Assembly (NCBI GenBank): GCA_029449245.1
Contig: JANATF010000010.1
Span: forward strand, 992,001-1,056,000
Direction of reading: 5' to 3'
DNA: 64,000 nt
From: Mortierella alpina
Lineage: Eukaryota; Mortierellomycota; Mortierellomycetes; Mortierellales; Mortierellaceae
This document shows, piece by piece, positions 46,431 to 57,800 of this stretch; within the stretch, counting starts at the first letter, position 1, and the number at the start of each line of letters is the position of its first letter. The position numbers and the translations under genes are program-made. The notes below the pieces were generated by a model. That model worked only from the letters and a program-made list of their open reading frames with translations, did no database searches and was not told where the DNA came from.

Positions 46431-48499
46431 CTATCCTCTGGTGATTTTCAGGACATCAACAGCTTTCCGGATAGCAAGCTGAGACCAGTACAGGCTTCGA
46501 GGGTGAACATGATGATTATGGGATATCATATTGGAAACCTTGCCTTCGAACATGGGCTCGGAAAGGTTGCCATTGAACCCAATAATCCAGTTAGTGGCCC
46601 CTGGGGCGTCTTGAAAGTAGTTATCATTCGCCTTGGCTTCACAATTGTACATGACATGGTAAACACCTAGAGGTGGGGTAAGATGTCAAGGACAGGTTAG
46701 TATATCTCAATTAAAAAAAATACGACAGCAGCGGCAGCAGAAAAAATAGAAGTTGTGATCTTGACAGCATACCTGACCAACCCTGTCCTACACCCATCCA
46801 ACTCCGTTGCCTTACGCGCAAGATGTTGACACGAACGTTATCATAGAGCGAGCCCATGGTCCAGCGTTCATGCGGGCCGGATTCATTGTTGGAGTCCTCC
46901 CCGACGGAATCCACAAAGACATTGGGGCCTTCAGAAATAACGGTGCTGGTCAGAATGGGCGAGGGGTTTTTGGTGGCTAATGCCATTGCTTCAGATGCTC
47001 AGTGAAAAATATTTTATCGCGAAGAAAAAAACTTACCACAGGCGCGTCCTTGCGAAATAAAGTCGTGGCGCGCTTTGTTAGTGAAACAGCGTTTGACGAG
47101 CCCCATTTGGCCACTGAGATTGAATTGATATCGACGACCGCCATCCGAGGGCTTGGAGACTGGTTCAACCACGGCACAGTCCTGGATCGTAATGAATCTC
47201 GACCAATACGAGGCAAAGATGCCGCTCACAAACTGGCTAGTCTTGACACTGGAGACCCAGCCATGGATCGTGTTGTCGACCACAACTCCATACCAGCCGT
47301 GGTTCTCGTCCTCAGGATCCTTGGGGTCGGTTTCGCTGACAAGATAGAGATTCTCGACGCCAACGTCCGAAATCATTCGGTACTGATATGCAAGATGGGA
47401 TACTCTTGCTGGTGGGTATTTGGGATCGAGGCTCATCACCATGGGAATGTCGATGGTAAGCGTGTTCGTTGCGTCATCGACTGCCACAATCGTTCGCTCA
47501 AAACTGAAGGTGTACGAAGGTGGTGTCCACTCTAAAGATGGCTTTTTTGTGTCTGGCCTGGGTGGCAACTTATCCATTCCGATATCTGCGATCCATTCTT
47601 TTGTGGCATAGCGCACAATCTAATGTGTAGAAAAAAGAAAAGATGAGCTGTTTACTTGGAGTGTACGCAATTGGTCCTAACCGAACAAACTGTGCAAGTT
47701 GAGCCATGAAACGTACAGTTATACGGTTACCGACGTTATACCCAGCAGTGCTGACCACTGGGATTTCTGTCGACCCTACAGGGATATATATGCCTGGTCG
47801 CGTCTGTGTGTCCGCCTCTTCCTTGTGTAGATATACATTCTTGGGACTCATCGCATCCGTCCTGGCATGGAGGCGCTGCATTTCCGTCGAGCCCATACTA
47901 GAGTTGAGCATACCATTGACGAGAATAAAGTCTCTCTGGATGGCCCCTGTGGCAATGATGATTGTCCCATTTTTATCATAACCTTCTCCTCGCAGAACGA
48001 CCCCTGACGCGTTGATGATAAGTGCTCCTGAAACCCTATACGTTCCAGCTTTTAACAAAACGGCTCCTCTGACACGAGCACCATTAGTGCCTACAGGGTT
48101 TAATGGCAACCTCGCGACAGTATCGAGAGCGTCCTGTATCCTCTCTGTGTCATCCGCCAACGAATGTTTTGAAGGCTCGAGGGTCTGTTCAACAGGGACG
48201 ATCGGTATTTCGACGTGGCCCTGTCTATAGCCGACTCGGGAAAAGTCCGGGATGGTGTTGTTTTTCGCGTCTGGTTCTGTCCAGTCGGCCAAGGAGGATA
48301 ACTGCAACGAAATGTCGGCTCTTAAGGAACTGTCGGCTTGCAAGGGGAGAGAATGAACTATATTGGACAGGAGGTATATTGCAAGAAGAAACGCGCAACT
48401 TGCGGCGCGAAATCGGCTCCTCTCCGAGGAAGTATGTCTGTGATGCACACTTTTGGCTAGCATGAACCAAGTGCGACCCATGTTACGCTCCAGAGTCAT
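46431..48499 (-). CDS. Secreted right-handed beta-helix (pectate-lyase-fold) protein
   Basis: Four exons: 48499-47717, 47619-47037, 46988-46773 and 46666-46431, giving 605 residues. The N-terminus has a basic stretch and a hydrophobic core (SCAFLLAIYLLSNIVHSL), a signal peptide or anchor. Then comes PDFSRVGYRQG and a pectate-lyase-superfamily start: DDTERIQDALDTVARL, GAVLLKAGTYRVSG and GVVLRGEG. The repeats end with DNVRVNILRV...GQGW and CEAKANDNYFQDAPGATNW. Relatives with this layout are common in bacteria (Planctomycetes, Bacteroidetes) and act on, or are presumed to act on, polysaccharides; catalytic residues cannot be assigned by eye. It is convergent with the siderophore synthetase fusion (213 bases between stops). 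Other Mets (48481, about 48463) are alternative starts. Confidence 0.78.
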
Positions 48500-49851
48500 G
48501 ACCGGACGAGTATTAAAGAAAAGCCCCGGATGAAAAAGCGGTGGAGATGAACCGTTCCAAGTAACACTGAAGGAAGGATTGGTTGAGAAAATTGTTGTCA
48601 GCAAGTTGCCGAGAATGCAAATAAAAGTGCAATCTTTATACCTGGTTGAACCCTTGTCACTTGAGAGATAGGAGTGGCATGGGGGACACCTTGGGCTCGC
48701 GGTGTTGCTCCCGAGGAGTAAGGTGGCAACGCTGCATGACGCGTCGCGAACTCGATTAGGATAAAACAGAGAGGTGACCCGCTCGACGTTGTCAAGAAAG
48801 CACAATTTCTTGTCACCCCCCTCCACATCCTTGTCCCCTTCTTCCCTTCTCCCCTTCTCCGCAACAGTGAACCTTAATATGCCATGGCCCATGGGCGAAT
48901 GACCGTAGGAAGTGCCATCACGAGTAAGTACAACACAGTGTCTTCCTATCTCGGCGACTTCGACTCGAAAAGCGTAGATCAACAAGGGCGTTGGTCCATA
49001 CCCCTAAAAGCGGAGGTTCACAGTATGGGAGTACAGTACGGGGGTAATTTAAGTACTGCGTTCTTTTTTGGTAATCGTTGTCAACCCCCCATGCTGGCAA
49101 TTGGACATTTGAGATTAGGGGTCAATGACTCTCCTCTTCATCGGAGACTTTACGAAATGTTGCTAATGTGGTCTTGGTGTACCCCTATTTCCTCTCATTG
49201 ACGTCAATTTCGAGGAGATTGGAGAATCGCCGGAGCGAGCGCGCGCTGTCTCGAGGAAGCCCAGGTAGGTCCGCAAGCCGCTGCTTTTTTTCAATTGGTG
49301 AGGTCTGATGTCACACGGCCATGCTGCTCATTCGCACAATCTTTGTCCCGAATGGTCTCTGTCTACTTGATCTTTCAATATAGTGCAGTTGACCTGTGCA
49401 CCTGGGGGATGTGCTGGTGGATTTGGTGGGTGCAAGTCCGAATTTCGGTGCCTGACTCTATCTCGATCCAGGGCACTGTCTCAGAAAGGGTGGTCGATAA
49501 TCTGATGAGGTTGCTGGCCAATTGGGAACGCTGATGCGTTGGGCAATTGGCGCGCAAAGTGTGCGTCCTGGCGTTTTACTGCTGAAAAGCTGGATGTTCC
49601 CAGTGGGGTTCAGCGACTATTAGTCGCGAGAGGTCAGCTGCATTGTCGTCAAGAACCTCTTTTTTGCTAATGAGCCCTCGGTCCATTTGCCTGTGCAAAC
49701 CTCGTGCTGCCTCGTTACATGTTACCGCCTCGTTTCCTTGCCATGGTCAGGATGTTTGTTTAAAGTAGTACAAATGATTTTTATCAAAGACTATTCAGCA
49801 GCTCTTTGCTTGACAACGGACTAGTGTAGAAAAGGAAGTTCCTCTTCATGT
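48500..49851. other. Intergenic region, no gene seen
   Basis: Promoter side of the beta-helix gene and 3' flank of the GH8 gene. Short plus-strand frames (for example 48884-49201) lack recognisable features. Confidence 0.5.
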
Positions 49852-51409
49852 TCATTTTGTTTCGTATCCACGAGGATTGCGTGCCTGCAAGAGACAGAGC
49901 ATCTGAATCGAGTCGCCATAGTACGACTTATCAGACTCCAAGTCATTCATCTGCTTCAGGACTTTACCGAGACCCGGATCTTTCAACACCCACAACCCAA
50001 GCGCCGCAGGCGCCGTATAGGCCTTGTCACCATAGTCTCGGTCGCTGATAGGCTTTCCGTTCAATTTATATCCTGCTTTGATGTCCTTCACGGATGAAAA
50101 GAACTTTGCTTGAGCAACCATTATCGGCTTCACTCTTTCATCCTGCGTCAACAGGTAGTAGGCTGCCACTCGCCACCTGGTAACATAAAAAGTGATAAAA
50201 TATTTGGTTAGTAAATTATGTAGCAACATCTCGGAGGGGTCGAAGAGGTGCAGGGCTTTTACTTACGGCACACGGCAAGAGTTCCAATTGTAGTTCTGAA
50301 TAGGTCCAGTATAGAAGAAGTCGAGGAAGAGAGAGCGATTAGAACCTCCGAAGCTTTGATAGCGTCAAACTTGTCAAAATACTCTTCAAGCTGCACTAGG
50401 GGGAGCGCATACCTTATCGTCTTCACTTTCCAAAACCTCTTTTGTTACAGGGTCGAATTGTCCCTTGGAAGAACCCTTCATAAAATCGGAGATCAACCCG
50501 GTGGGGTACTTCTTGAGCTGGCGCTGCATTGTCGAAATGGTAGCGTCCAAGACCTTGCCCCACTGTTCTGAGCGTTCCGTGTCCTCAGCTTTGAAGGTTG
50601 CAAAGGCAGACAGGATGAAATCCGAGGGCCGAGTCACCAACAGGTACTTCTTGTCATTCTCGGACCAGTCGCCCAGCAGTGGCATGTACGTCTTGTGGTT
50701 AAAGTCGTGGTCCCAGATGGCCTTACAGAGATCAATTCCAAGCTGGCGATAGTCTTGCTTTCCATCAGCCGATTTCCCCCAGACATGGGCGGCATAGAGG
50801 AGGGCTGTGGCGACGTCAATATCTCCATCCGTCGCCGAGTCGTCACCGCCATCGGGATTGTTACAAAAGGAGCCATCGCGCGAGACCTGTTGCCATGCTA
50901 CAAGGCCCCTCTTGTTCTTGAATTTGAGGAACCATCGATTAAGACCATCAAAGTCCTTTTGGTTGCGCATCAGCACCGATATCAACATTCCATATCCGAT
51001 TGCTAGCAATAAGGCAATATGTGAAAATGTCAGTCCAATATTTCACCGCAAAAAAGAAAAGAATAAAGGCGAGAGGAAGGCAATGGCAAATGAGCTGCTG
51101 ATGGACTATACCTTCGGAACAGGTGACGGCATTCTTTTCCTTGACCTCCTTAAGCTTGTTGTAGTCGATATAAAACATATCGTTCCAGGGCCGGACGTAC
51201 AGTGAACGCCATTTTTCGTACTTCGTACTCGCTAAAGGCAAGTCATTCTCAGCGGCGTCCTGATCAATATCGCTGAGGCCCGAACTTTCTGGATCCTTGG
51301 CAGCGCTTTCTGGATCTTTGACGGAGCTTTTTGGATCTTTAACGGCGCTCTCTGGACCATTGAGAATGGTCGCTCTTATCTTTAGAACGGTCGACTGGCT
51401 TACTCCCAT
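49852..51409 (-). CDS. Glycoside hydrolase family 8 (chitosanase/endoglucanase type)
   Basis: Preferred exons: 51409-51112, 51002-50427, 50345-50267 and 50176-49852, 425 residues. The GH8 general acid is the Glu in VTCSEAIGYGML (about residue 99), and the DSATDGDIDVATALLYA segment contains the conserved Asp-Gly-Asp. NSCRVPWRVAAYYLL is the typical late motif. GH8 enzymes cut beta-1,4 bonds of chitosan, cellulose, xylan or lichenan; the substrate is not decided here. No signal peptide is evident after the chosen start (an upstream in-frame Met at 51550 adds a weakly hydrophobic stretch). The N-terminal linker has three 7-residue units of the form (A/S)(V/A)KDP(E/K)S. The junction around 50427-50345 uses a GTGAAG donor to keep frame; the stronger GTATGC donor at 50412 does not. 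GH8 is rare in fungi. Confidence 0.77.
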
Positions 51410-53928
51410 CGCGGAAAGTGTCTGGGTCCTGGAGCGTTGTCGAGTGTTGTGTCGTGTAGTTTTGGTGTCAATAAGACAAAGGTTGAAGGCGAGGATTTGA
51501 TAGTAGTATGAAGCTTGCAAAAACGGGGAATCTCGCGTATATTTATGCAACTATGGTTCAGCGCCAGCTTACTCCCTGGAGGTTTAGGGAACAGACCAGG
51601 TGAGTGCAAGTCTGTGACCAAAAGAACGCGTCTCACATACTGGTGTCACTCTCTATTCACGAGATCATTGGAAAGAGCTTGCTGAGGAGAAAGGAGAGAC
51701 TCCAGGGTTTAGGTACAATAGGGGTGCAATGCTCTTCTGCACGGATGTGGTTCCTTCACAGGTACAAATGTTTAGGGGTGCAATGCTATAAAAGGTCCCT
51801 TGACACGATCACTCTCTCACGGCGGCAAAGGCCTGACGGACGAACGGAAAAGAGGTACATTTGCCTTCGGTGAATATCGATAGGTCAATAGGGGTATCGT
51901 CGCCCACAAGACACACCAAGCTCTACAACATATCCCGTGCTAACGATTCATCGATGCTCACTAGCCATCAATTTTGGTGTAAGGGGAGTGTAGGTGTCAC
52001 TCTGGGTCCATGTGTCTTCTCCTGCGACCGACCTACGGTTCTTGAGGCAAGCAGCATGATCGACATGGCGAAGTTGTTTCCTCCTTCAATTTGTGCAATA
52101 TTCGTAGTGGGCGACAGAGACAGATTTTGTTCTAAGCGGTTACTCCTTTGATCACTGCTTCATGCATAGCATATAAGATTCACAGGTCTATGTGTAACTT
52201 CGTAGACTGACAAGGATTTCCTCCTGCGTGCACTTCGTTCCATCTCTTCTTTTATTACTTTACTCTCGACTACAAAACTACACACCGTACGCTACATATC
52301 GCTGTCTTGCCGTGGCCTTCAGAATTCGATCTCAGCATGCCATAAGCAGTTCCAACGATTCCAGTCTTCACTATCCCGTGTGAATCCTATGATGTTGTTC
52401 CGGCTGAACTCAAGGGGAGACTTAGGTAGAGATCACCAGGCTTATGTCTATTTGATTAGGGCTCGCGGCAAGTTCGTGTTCTAAGTGCACTCATGAGGTG
52501 TGTCTTTAGAGCCGTCCTGCGCGGTGGTTTTCAAGTGCACACCACCTACCTTTGCCCCGGTGCTGATCGCCACTATCATGACAATTGAGACAAGTAGGAG
52601 CTCAAAAGCAGCGTGTCATTATACAATGCCGTACTGCTTATCCTGACATGAGGAGCATGCGTGGCTGTTTATGTTAGATCTCAGTCGTACCATGTTTAGG
52701 GTGGCGAACATGTCCCTGTCTCATTCCGCTTATTGGCCATTCCTTACAAAAGCTCCCTCGGCTCCTCTTGTGTAAGAATTAGGCGTGGGCCACACGACCA
52801 CACACTTCGCAAATGTGCGCCGCTGTATCGAGCCGCGGGTGGACTATCACAAAATACGGAAGTGTCTAGAGCTGTCTTTGGATCGCGTCATGTCTGCCTG
52901 AACCGACACGTTCCTAGGGGTAGTGGCTAATGACTAGGGAGGGCTTTGGGGTTGCGTCCTACTCACCAGGTCTTGGTTGGATCTTGTTCCTTGCATCCAA
53001 CTCCACAAACTGCTTCTGATGAGTGATGAACCAGGTAAATTCTTCTCAGCGCGATAGACGCGCGTCCTCGGCTGCCTTAACCGTCTGCCTGGAGTCGGCT
53101 TTGTATGGTTTGTATTCGAACTTGCGAGCCACTTTTTTGATCGCAAGTGAAGTTGTCGAACAGGTGAGGGCTGGAGTTGGGAGATGCGTTATTACTTGCG
53201 TCGATCGTTGTTGTTTGCTGATCAGAGATGAATATGAACTATGCTAGTCGAGCCGTGGGCAAACAACTGCCGTACTTCTCCCGATGCACAATAGCTCTCA
53301 AAAGAAACTGAAGCGTGGGCAGAGGCGTTCTTCAGCCTTCGATTCGGTATGCCTGCATGAACAAGTCAGTCCGGGGCGGCAGAGGGTACTTGTGGAGAAG
53401 AACAGACGACTTTAAGTAGGCAAACGTAGGGAAAGGCAAAGCATCATAAAGTGTGAGGAGTCCAAGGTGAGCGTCTGCTGATGGGGTGCTAGGTCGTTGG
53501 TGCCGAGATTGCGAAGAGCCCTGGCCAAGCAATATATAATAAATTTTCGACTTTGATAGTGGTAGCCTTTAGCTGGTGGATGTTCACAGACAACGCGCCA
53601 AAGCAATTGAGAAACAAGGGGCGGAGACTCTTTATGACGATAATGATGGTGCAGGCAGTTCTTTAGCGGATGTTGACAGCCGGTAGAGAGAGAGAGTACA
53701 CTGTGCAAACACATGCAATATACCGAGGAAATGATCTTTGGGCAGTGTGTTGACACTTGACAACCATTCAAAGCGACAAAGCGACAGAAAATTATCTTAC
53801 GAGCAAGAGCCCTGCTCGATTTGTCCCTTGGCAGTGTTCCTTTCTTTATAACCGTTAAAAACCGTTCGACGGTCCATCTTCACTTCTGCTCTCATTCCAC
53901 TCCGACATTCACGTTCGCTGCCATCAAG
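51410..53928. other. Gene-poor intergenic region
   Basis: About 2.5 kb with no recognisable protein, RNA gene or repeat. The last 100 bases hold a CTTTATAAC element near 53845 and the leader of the GPI protein gene. Confidence 0.5.
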
Positions 53929-54717
53929 ATGAAGCCCTCATCACTCTCCCTGCTTCTCAGCTCGTTCCTCCTCCTTGTCCACCCTTCAGGCACCGCCGCT
54001 GCCGCTGCCCCCCTCGACCCCTGCCTCGTAGGGCTGGCTTCTCTCATCAGCGACCCCGGTCTCAACTCTTGCCTGCCTATGGTCCAGCTCTCCGAACTGC
54101 TGACGTCCCCCATCACCCCAGCTCTCGTCAACACCACGGCCACCGCCCTGTGCTCCCGCCCAGTCTGCGGCCAGGCCTCCATTACAGTTGTCCAGAACAC
54201 CGTTACCCAGAACTGCGTCAACTCCACCAACAAGGCCACGTCCGACCTCATCTACGGAGGAGCGAGTCTCTATCCTCCTCTTCGCGAGGGTCTCTGCCAG
54301 CGTGTCTCGCCCACCAACGGTACCTTCTGCGCCACAGTCTCGACTGAGACCATCACCGCCTACCTGGCCAAACACCCCTCACCCCTGGGCGTCAAGATCT
54401 TTGCCAATTCCACGGTCCTGAAGCAGTATGTCGACAGTGTGCCTAACGATGTCCTCTGCACCTCCTGCAACAAGGCCATGATCAACCCGCTCATCAACTA
54501 CGTCGCCCAGAACAAGGGCACGCTCAATGCCGAGATCCTCAAATGGTCAGGGGTCGTCAAGACCCAGGTCCAGGCAAAGTGCGGGCCTGATTTTACCAAC
54601 GGCCTTGCGCCCAACACCTCAGGTCTCACAAGCCAGAGTGCAGCCATTGCAAGTGCGCAGGTGCCCGCAGTGATCATGGTCCTGGGAGCTGTGTTCTCGG
54701 GTGCATGGACTTTGTAG
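53929..54717 (+). CDS. Small secreted GPI-anchored cysteine-containing surface protein
   Basis: A single exon of 262 codons. The start at 53929 begins a clear signal peptide (MKPSSLSLLLSSFLLLVHPSG, cleavage near the AAAAAP stretch); the in-frame Met at 53821 would precede the probable TATA element and was rejected. The mature part has about ten cysteines, including CSRPVCGQ and VLCTSCNKAM pairs, several N-glycosylation sites (NTT, NST, NGT, NTS), and ends with a Ser/Ala stretch and a hydrophobic tail, the pattern of a GPI-anchor signal. It resembles uncharacterised fungal cell-surface proteins; I cannot name a function. Its stop is 153 bases from the end of the convergent P5B ATPase gene. Confidence 0.75.
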   Translation: MKPSSLSLLLSSFLLLVHPSGTAAAAAPLDPCLVGLASLISDPGLNSCLPMVQLSELLTSPITPALVNTTATALCSRPVCGQASITVVQNTVTQNCVNSTNKATSDLIYGGASLYPPLREGLCQRVSPTNGTFCATVSTETITAYLAKHPSPLGVKIFANSTVLKQYVDSVPNDVLCTSCNKAMINPLINYVAQNKGTLNAEILKWSGVVKTQVQAKCGPDFTNGLAPNTSGLTSQSAAIASAQVPAVIMVLGAVFSGAWTL

Positions 54718-54870
54718 TTTCATATACACATTCTCTCCCTCGTAGATGTATAACAGACCGTGCTTCTCTGGCATGAATGAAGTTAATATACCTTGTCTTA
54801 TTCATTTCTAAGCGGAGTATATTACATGCAGGCACATGCATGTGCACGATAACGAAAACACACACACGGT

Positions 54871-57800
54871 CTATGGTCCATTCATCTCATCCTCTACAAT
54901 CTTGTAAATCTTCACTGACGCCCTCTTGCCAGCTGCCTTCTTCCCGCCACCAGAAGCGTTCGCCACGGGGCCACCACTATCCGACCCTACCATGGCTTCT
55001 TGCCCTGGTGTACTGCCATATCCATATCCTCCCGTGAGCTGCTGCTGTGGAGGGGGTGCAAAGACTTCCTGCTGGCTATGATGCTGAATCTCTCTCTGTG
55101 CCTTGCGGGCATTTATCCACACCCCGATCCAGCGGGCCAGGACTGGGAACACGTAATACTCGCAAACGAGTGACAAGGCCAGGTTCAAGCCCGCAAGGAC
55201 GATGACAAACGCCCGGAAGCTGAAGGGGATCCCGACCAGTTGCATCGTCTCTGTCACCCACTCGGTCGGGACAAGGACCATGACCGCAGACGTGAGCACC
55301 AGCACAATTGTGATGACGACAAAGGGCCGGTTCGTCGACATGGGCTTGCGGTAAGGCGGTCCAACGCTGAAAACGATGGCGACCAACAAATACTGGAAGC
55401 ACGATAGCAGGAACAGAGCCGTGTTCTCAAAACACTCAATGTTCTTTTCCTCGCTGTTGTACTCTGGAGGTGTGTACCAAGGCTGTCGACGGACAATCAG
55501 AAACAAGGAGCCTTGGAACAACGACTGGATCAAAATCTGACCAATTAAGGACGTGAGAACCTTCTTCGACACCAAGTTGGCAGTCGGGCGCTTTGGGTTC
55601 AGGACAGGATAGGCCTCCGTGCGGCCCATAAAGACAGCAATGGGCAGGATCAGGACCAAATCGATGTAGAGGAACTGGAAGTCGCCCAGGTTCGAGGCAA
55701 AGGCGTACAAAAAGCTAACCGTCGTGAACTGGATGAGACTGTACAAGGCCATGTACTTGAAGCAACTGAAGCTGGTCACCAACGCCGCACGACCCTCCTG
55801 AATAACCTTGACTACACAACCAATGTCGTTCGATCGGCTGGTGAAAGGCGCAGCAACAGAGGCTTCGGCTTCACTCAAACTAATTCCGACATCAGCGGCC
55901 TTGAGAGCACCGCAGTCGTTCGCTCCATCGCCGCAGAATCCAACGCAGTATCCGAGTGCCTGGAGGTGCTCTACCAACTCGTGCTTCTCGTCTGGCGACA
56001 TGCGGGCGAAAATCTGGCCCTTGACCAACATCCTGTTCAGCGTGGATGTTGGCGCATAATCGACCATCCAGCGGAAACAATCGCCCGTAACAGCCAATAC
56101 ATAGTCGTTCATCAAATGGCTATAACGGGGGAACTCTGGTCCATGGCTCGAATCATCAGACCATGTCGCCGAGGGCTAAAGCAAAAGTAAGATAGTTCTA
56201 GGATCAGTCAACCGAGCCATCTTCGTGACAACCGAGTGGCACAGAAATAGCGACAATTGCAAAGGTTATTGTTACCTTCAAAGTCAGTGGATCCAATGTC
56301 ATGCGCTCATCATCGATGCTTTCCCACACAATCTCAGAAGTCTCCGTCACAGAGTCTCCAGAGACGAACCTGGGTGTGTACACCTCGCGCGCCTTGTTGA
56401 TCAGTCCACACTCCTTTGACACGCTGATTGCAGTAAGGACATTGTCCCCTGTACACATGACCTGTCGAATTCGAGCGTTTCCAAGGGTGGCCACGATGGG
56501 GGCGGTTGTGGGCTTGAGTTTGTTCTCAAAGATGATAAAGCCCAAGAACGTCAGTTCCGACTCGACCTGCTCCCTCTTGATCCTCTGCGCCCGGACAAAA
56601 TTCAAATTCGGCATCGACTTGTGCGCACAGGCAATGACACGGTAGCCATGGTGTGTGAAGTAGGCAAGACGTTGCTGGTAGTCCAATGGCAGCGACTCCT
56701 TCAAGCAAATATCGGTCATGACTTCGGGCGCACCTTTGACAAAAACGTCCATGCCTGGACTATGAAGCCGCTTGACAATCACGCTCATCCGTCGAAGTGC
56801 AGACACGAATTCGAAACAGCGAATAATGCCCAGCTCGAGAAAAGTGTCCTAATACGACCCCATAACACAGAGAATAGTATATCCCAAACTGCACATTAGT
56901 TTGCTGGGTATTGTTGGGTGTTGAGCAGCAAGCAAACGACGATCATTTGACAGCTTACACTCACCGCTTCGCTCATCTCACGAGTCTCGCTGTTGTTGTT
57001 GGCAATCATATCCTCAAGATTAAATTGCTTCCCGCCAGGTGGTCGAACAACAGTCGAGACAATCCCGCCTGAATCGCCTCTGCCATTGTCCTTTGTAGAT
57101 TCCGATAAGGTCGCTGTCCTAGCGCCAAGACCACCCTCTTCCAGGATCCACTGCGTAAACTCAAACATCTTCAGATCCAGTGGATCACCGATCAGTTCCC
57201 CACTCAACGACTTGACAGAGTGGCAAGTCGTCATGGCAAAGAGCAAAGGCATGCTCTTCTCCAGCATCGACTTGGGCGCGTTTTGCATCTCCTCGGCGCT
57301 GTTTAGCATTTCACCGAATTTTCCTGTGTCGCTGTCCGCGCACTGGACACCCAGAACATCCAATCCGTCCTCTGTCAAGGTTCCTGTCTTGTCGAAACAC
57401 ATGCAATCGATTTTGCCACCAATGTTGACCCTGGTTGGACTGATGCAAAAGATGTTGGACCGCTTCAATCGAGCAATGGCGAAACTGGTACCGATTGACA
57501 TGGTGGCGGGCAGTGCAGGAGGGACCACGATAGTGACCAGATCCAGGGCTTTGACGATCATCATTTTGAAGGGGACTCCCATACGTACAAAGTTGACTGT
57601 GGAGATGAGAAAACCAGCGCAGGCGATCATTGCGAGGATACCGATGAACCGGAAAGAGTCGCGGTAAAACTGAAAATCGTTCGGCTTAGGGAACAACATG
57701 GAGCGGATCAATGTTCCCTTGGTGGTGTTGTAACCGACCCTCACAACCATAGCCAAACCCTTTGGAGATGGGCTCATGCCGAATTCTTCATCCTCTGCTG

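Noticed and set aside
51410-51550. In-frame upstream extension of the GH8 gene
   Set aside because: The Met at 51550 is possible, but the extra stretch is not a clear signal peptide and the later start is followed by the conserved part; kept only as an alternative.
53821-53928. In-frame N-terminal extension of the GPI protein from Met at 53821
   Set aside because: It would precede the likely TATA element and hide the clear signal peptide that begins at 53929.
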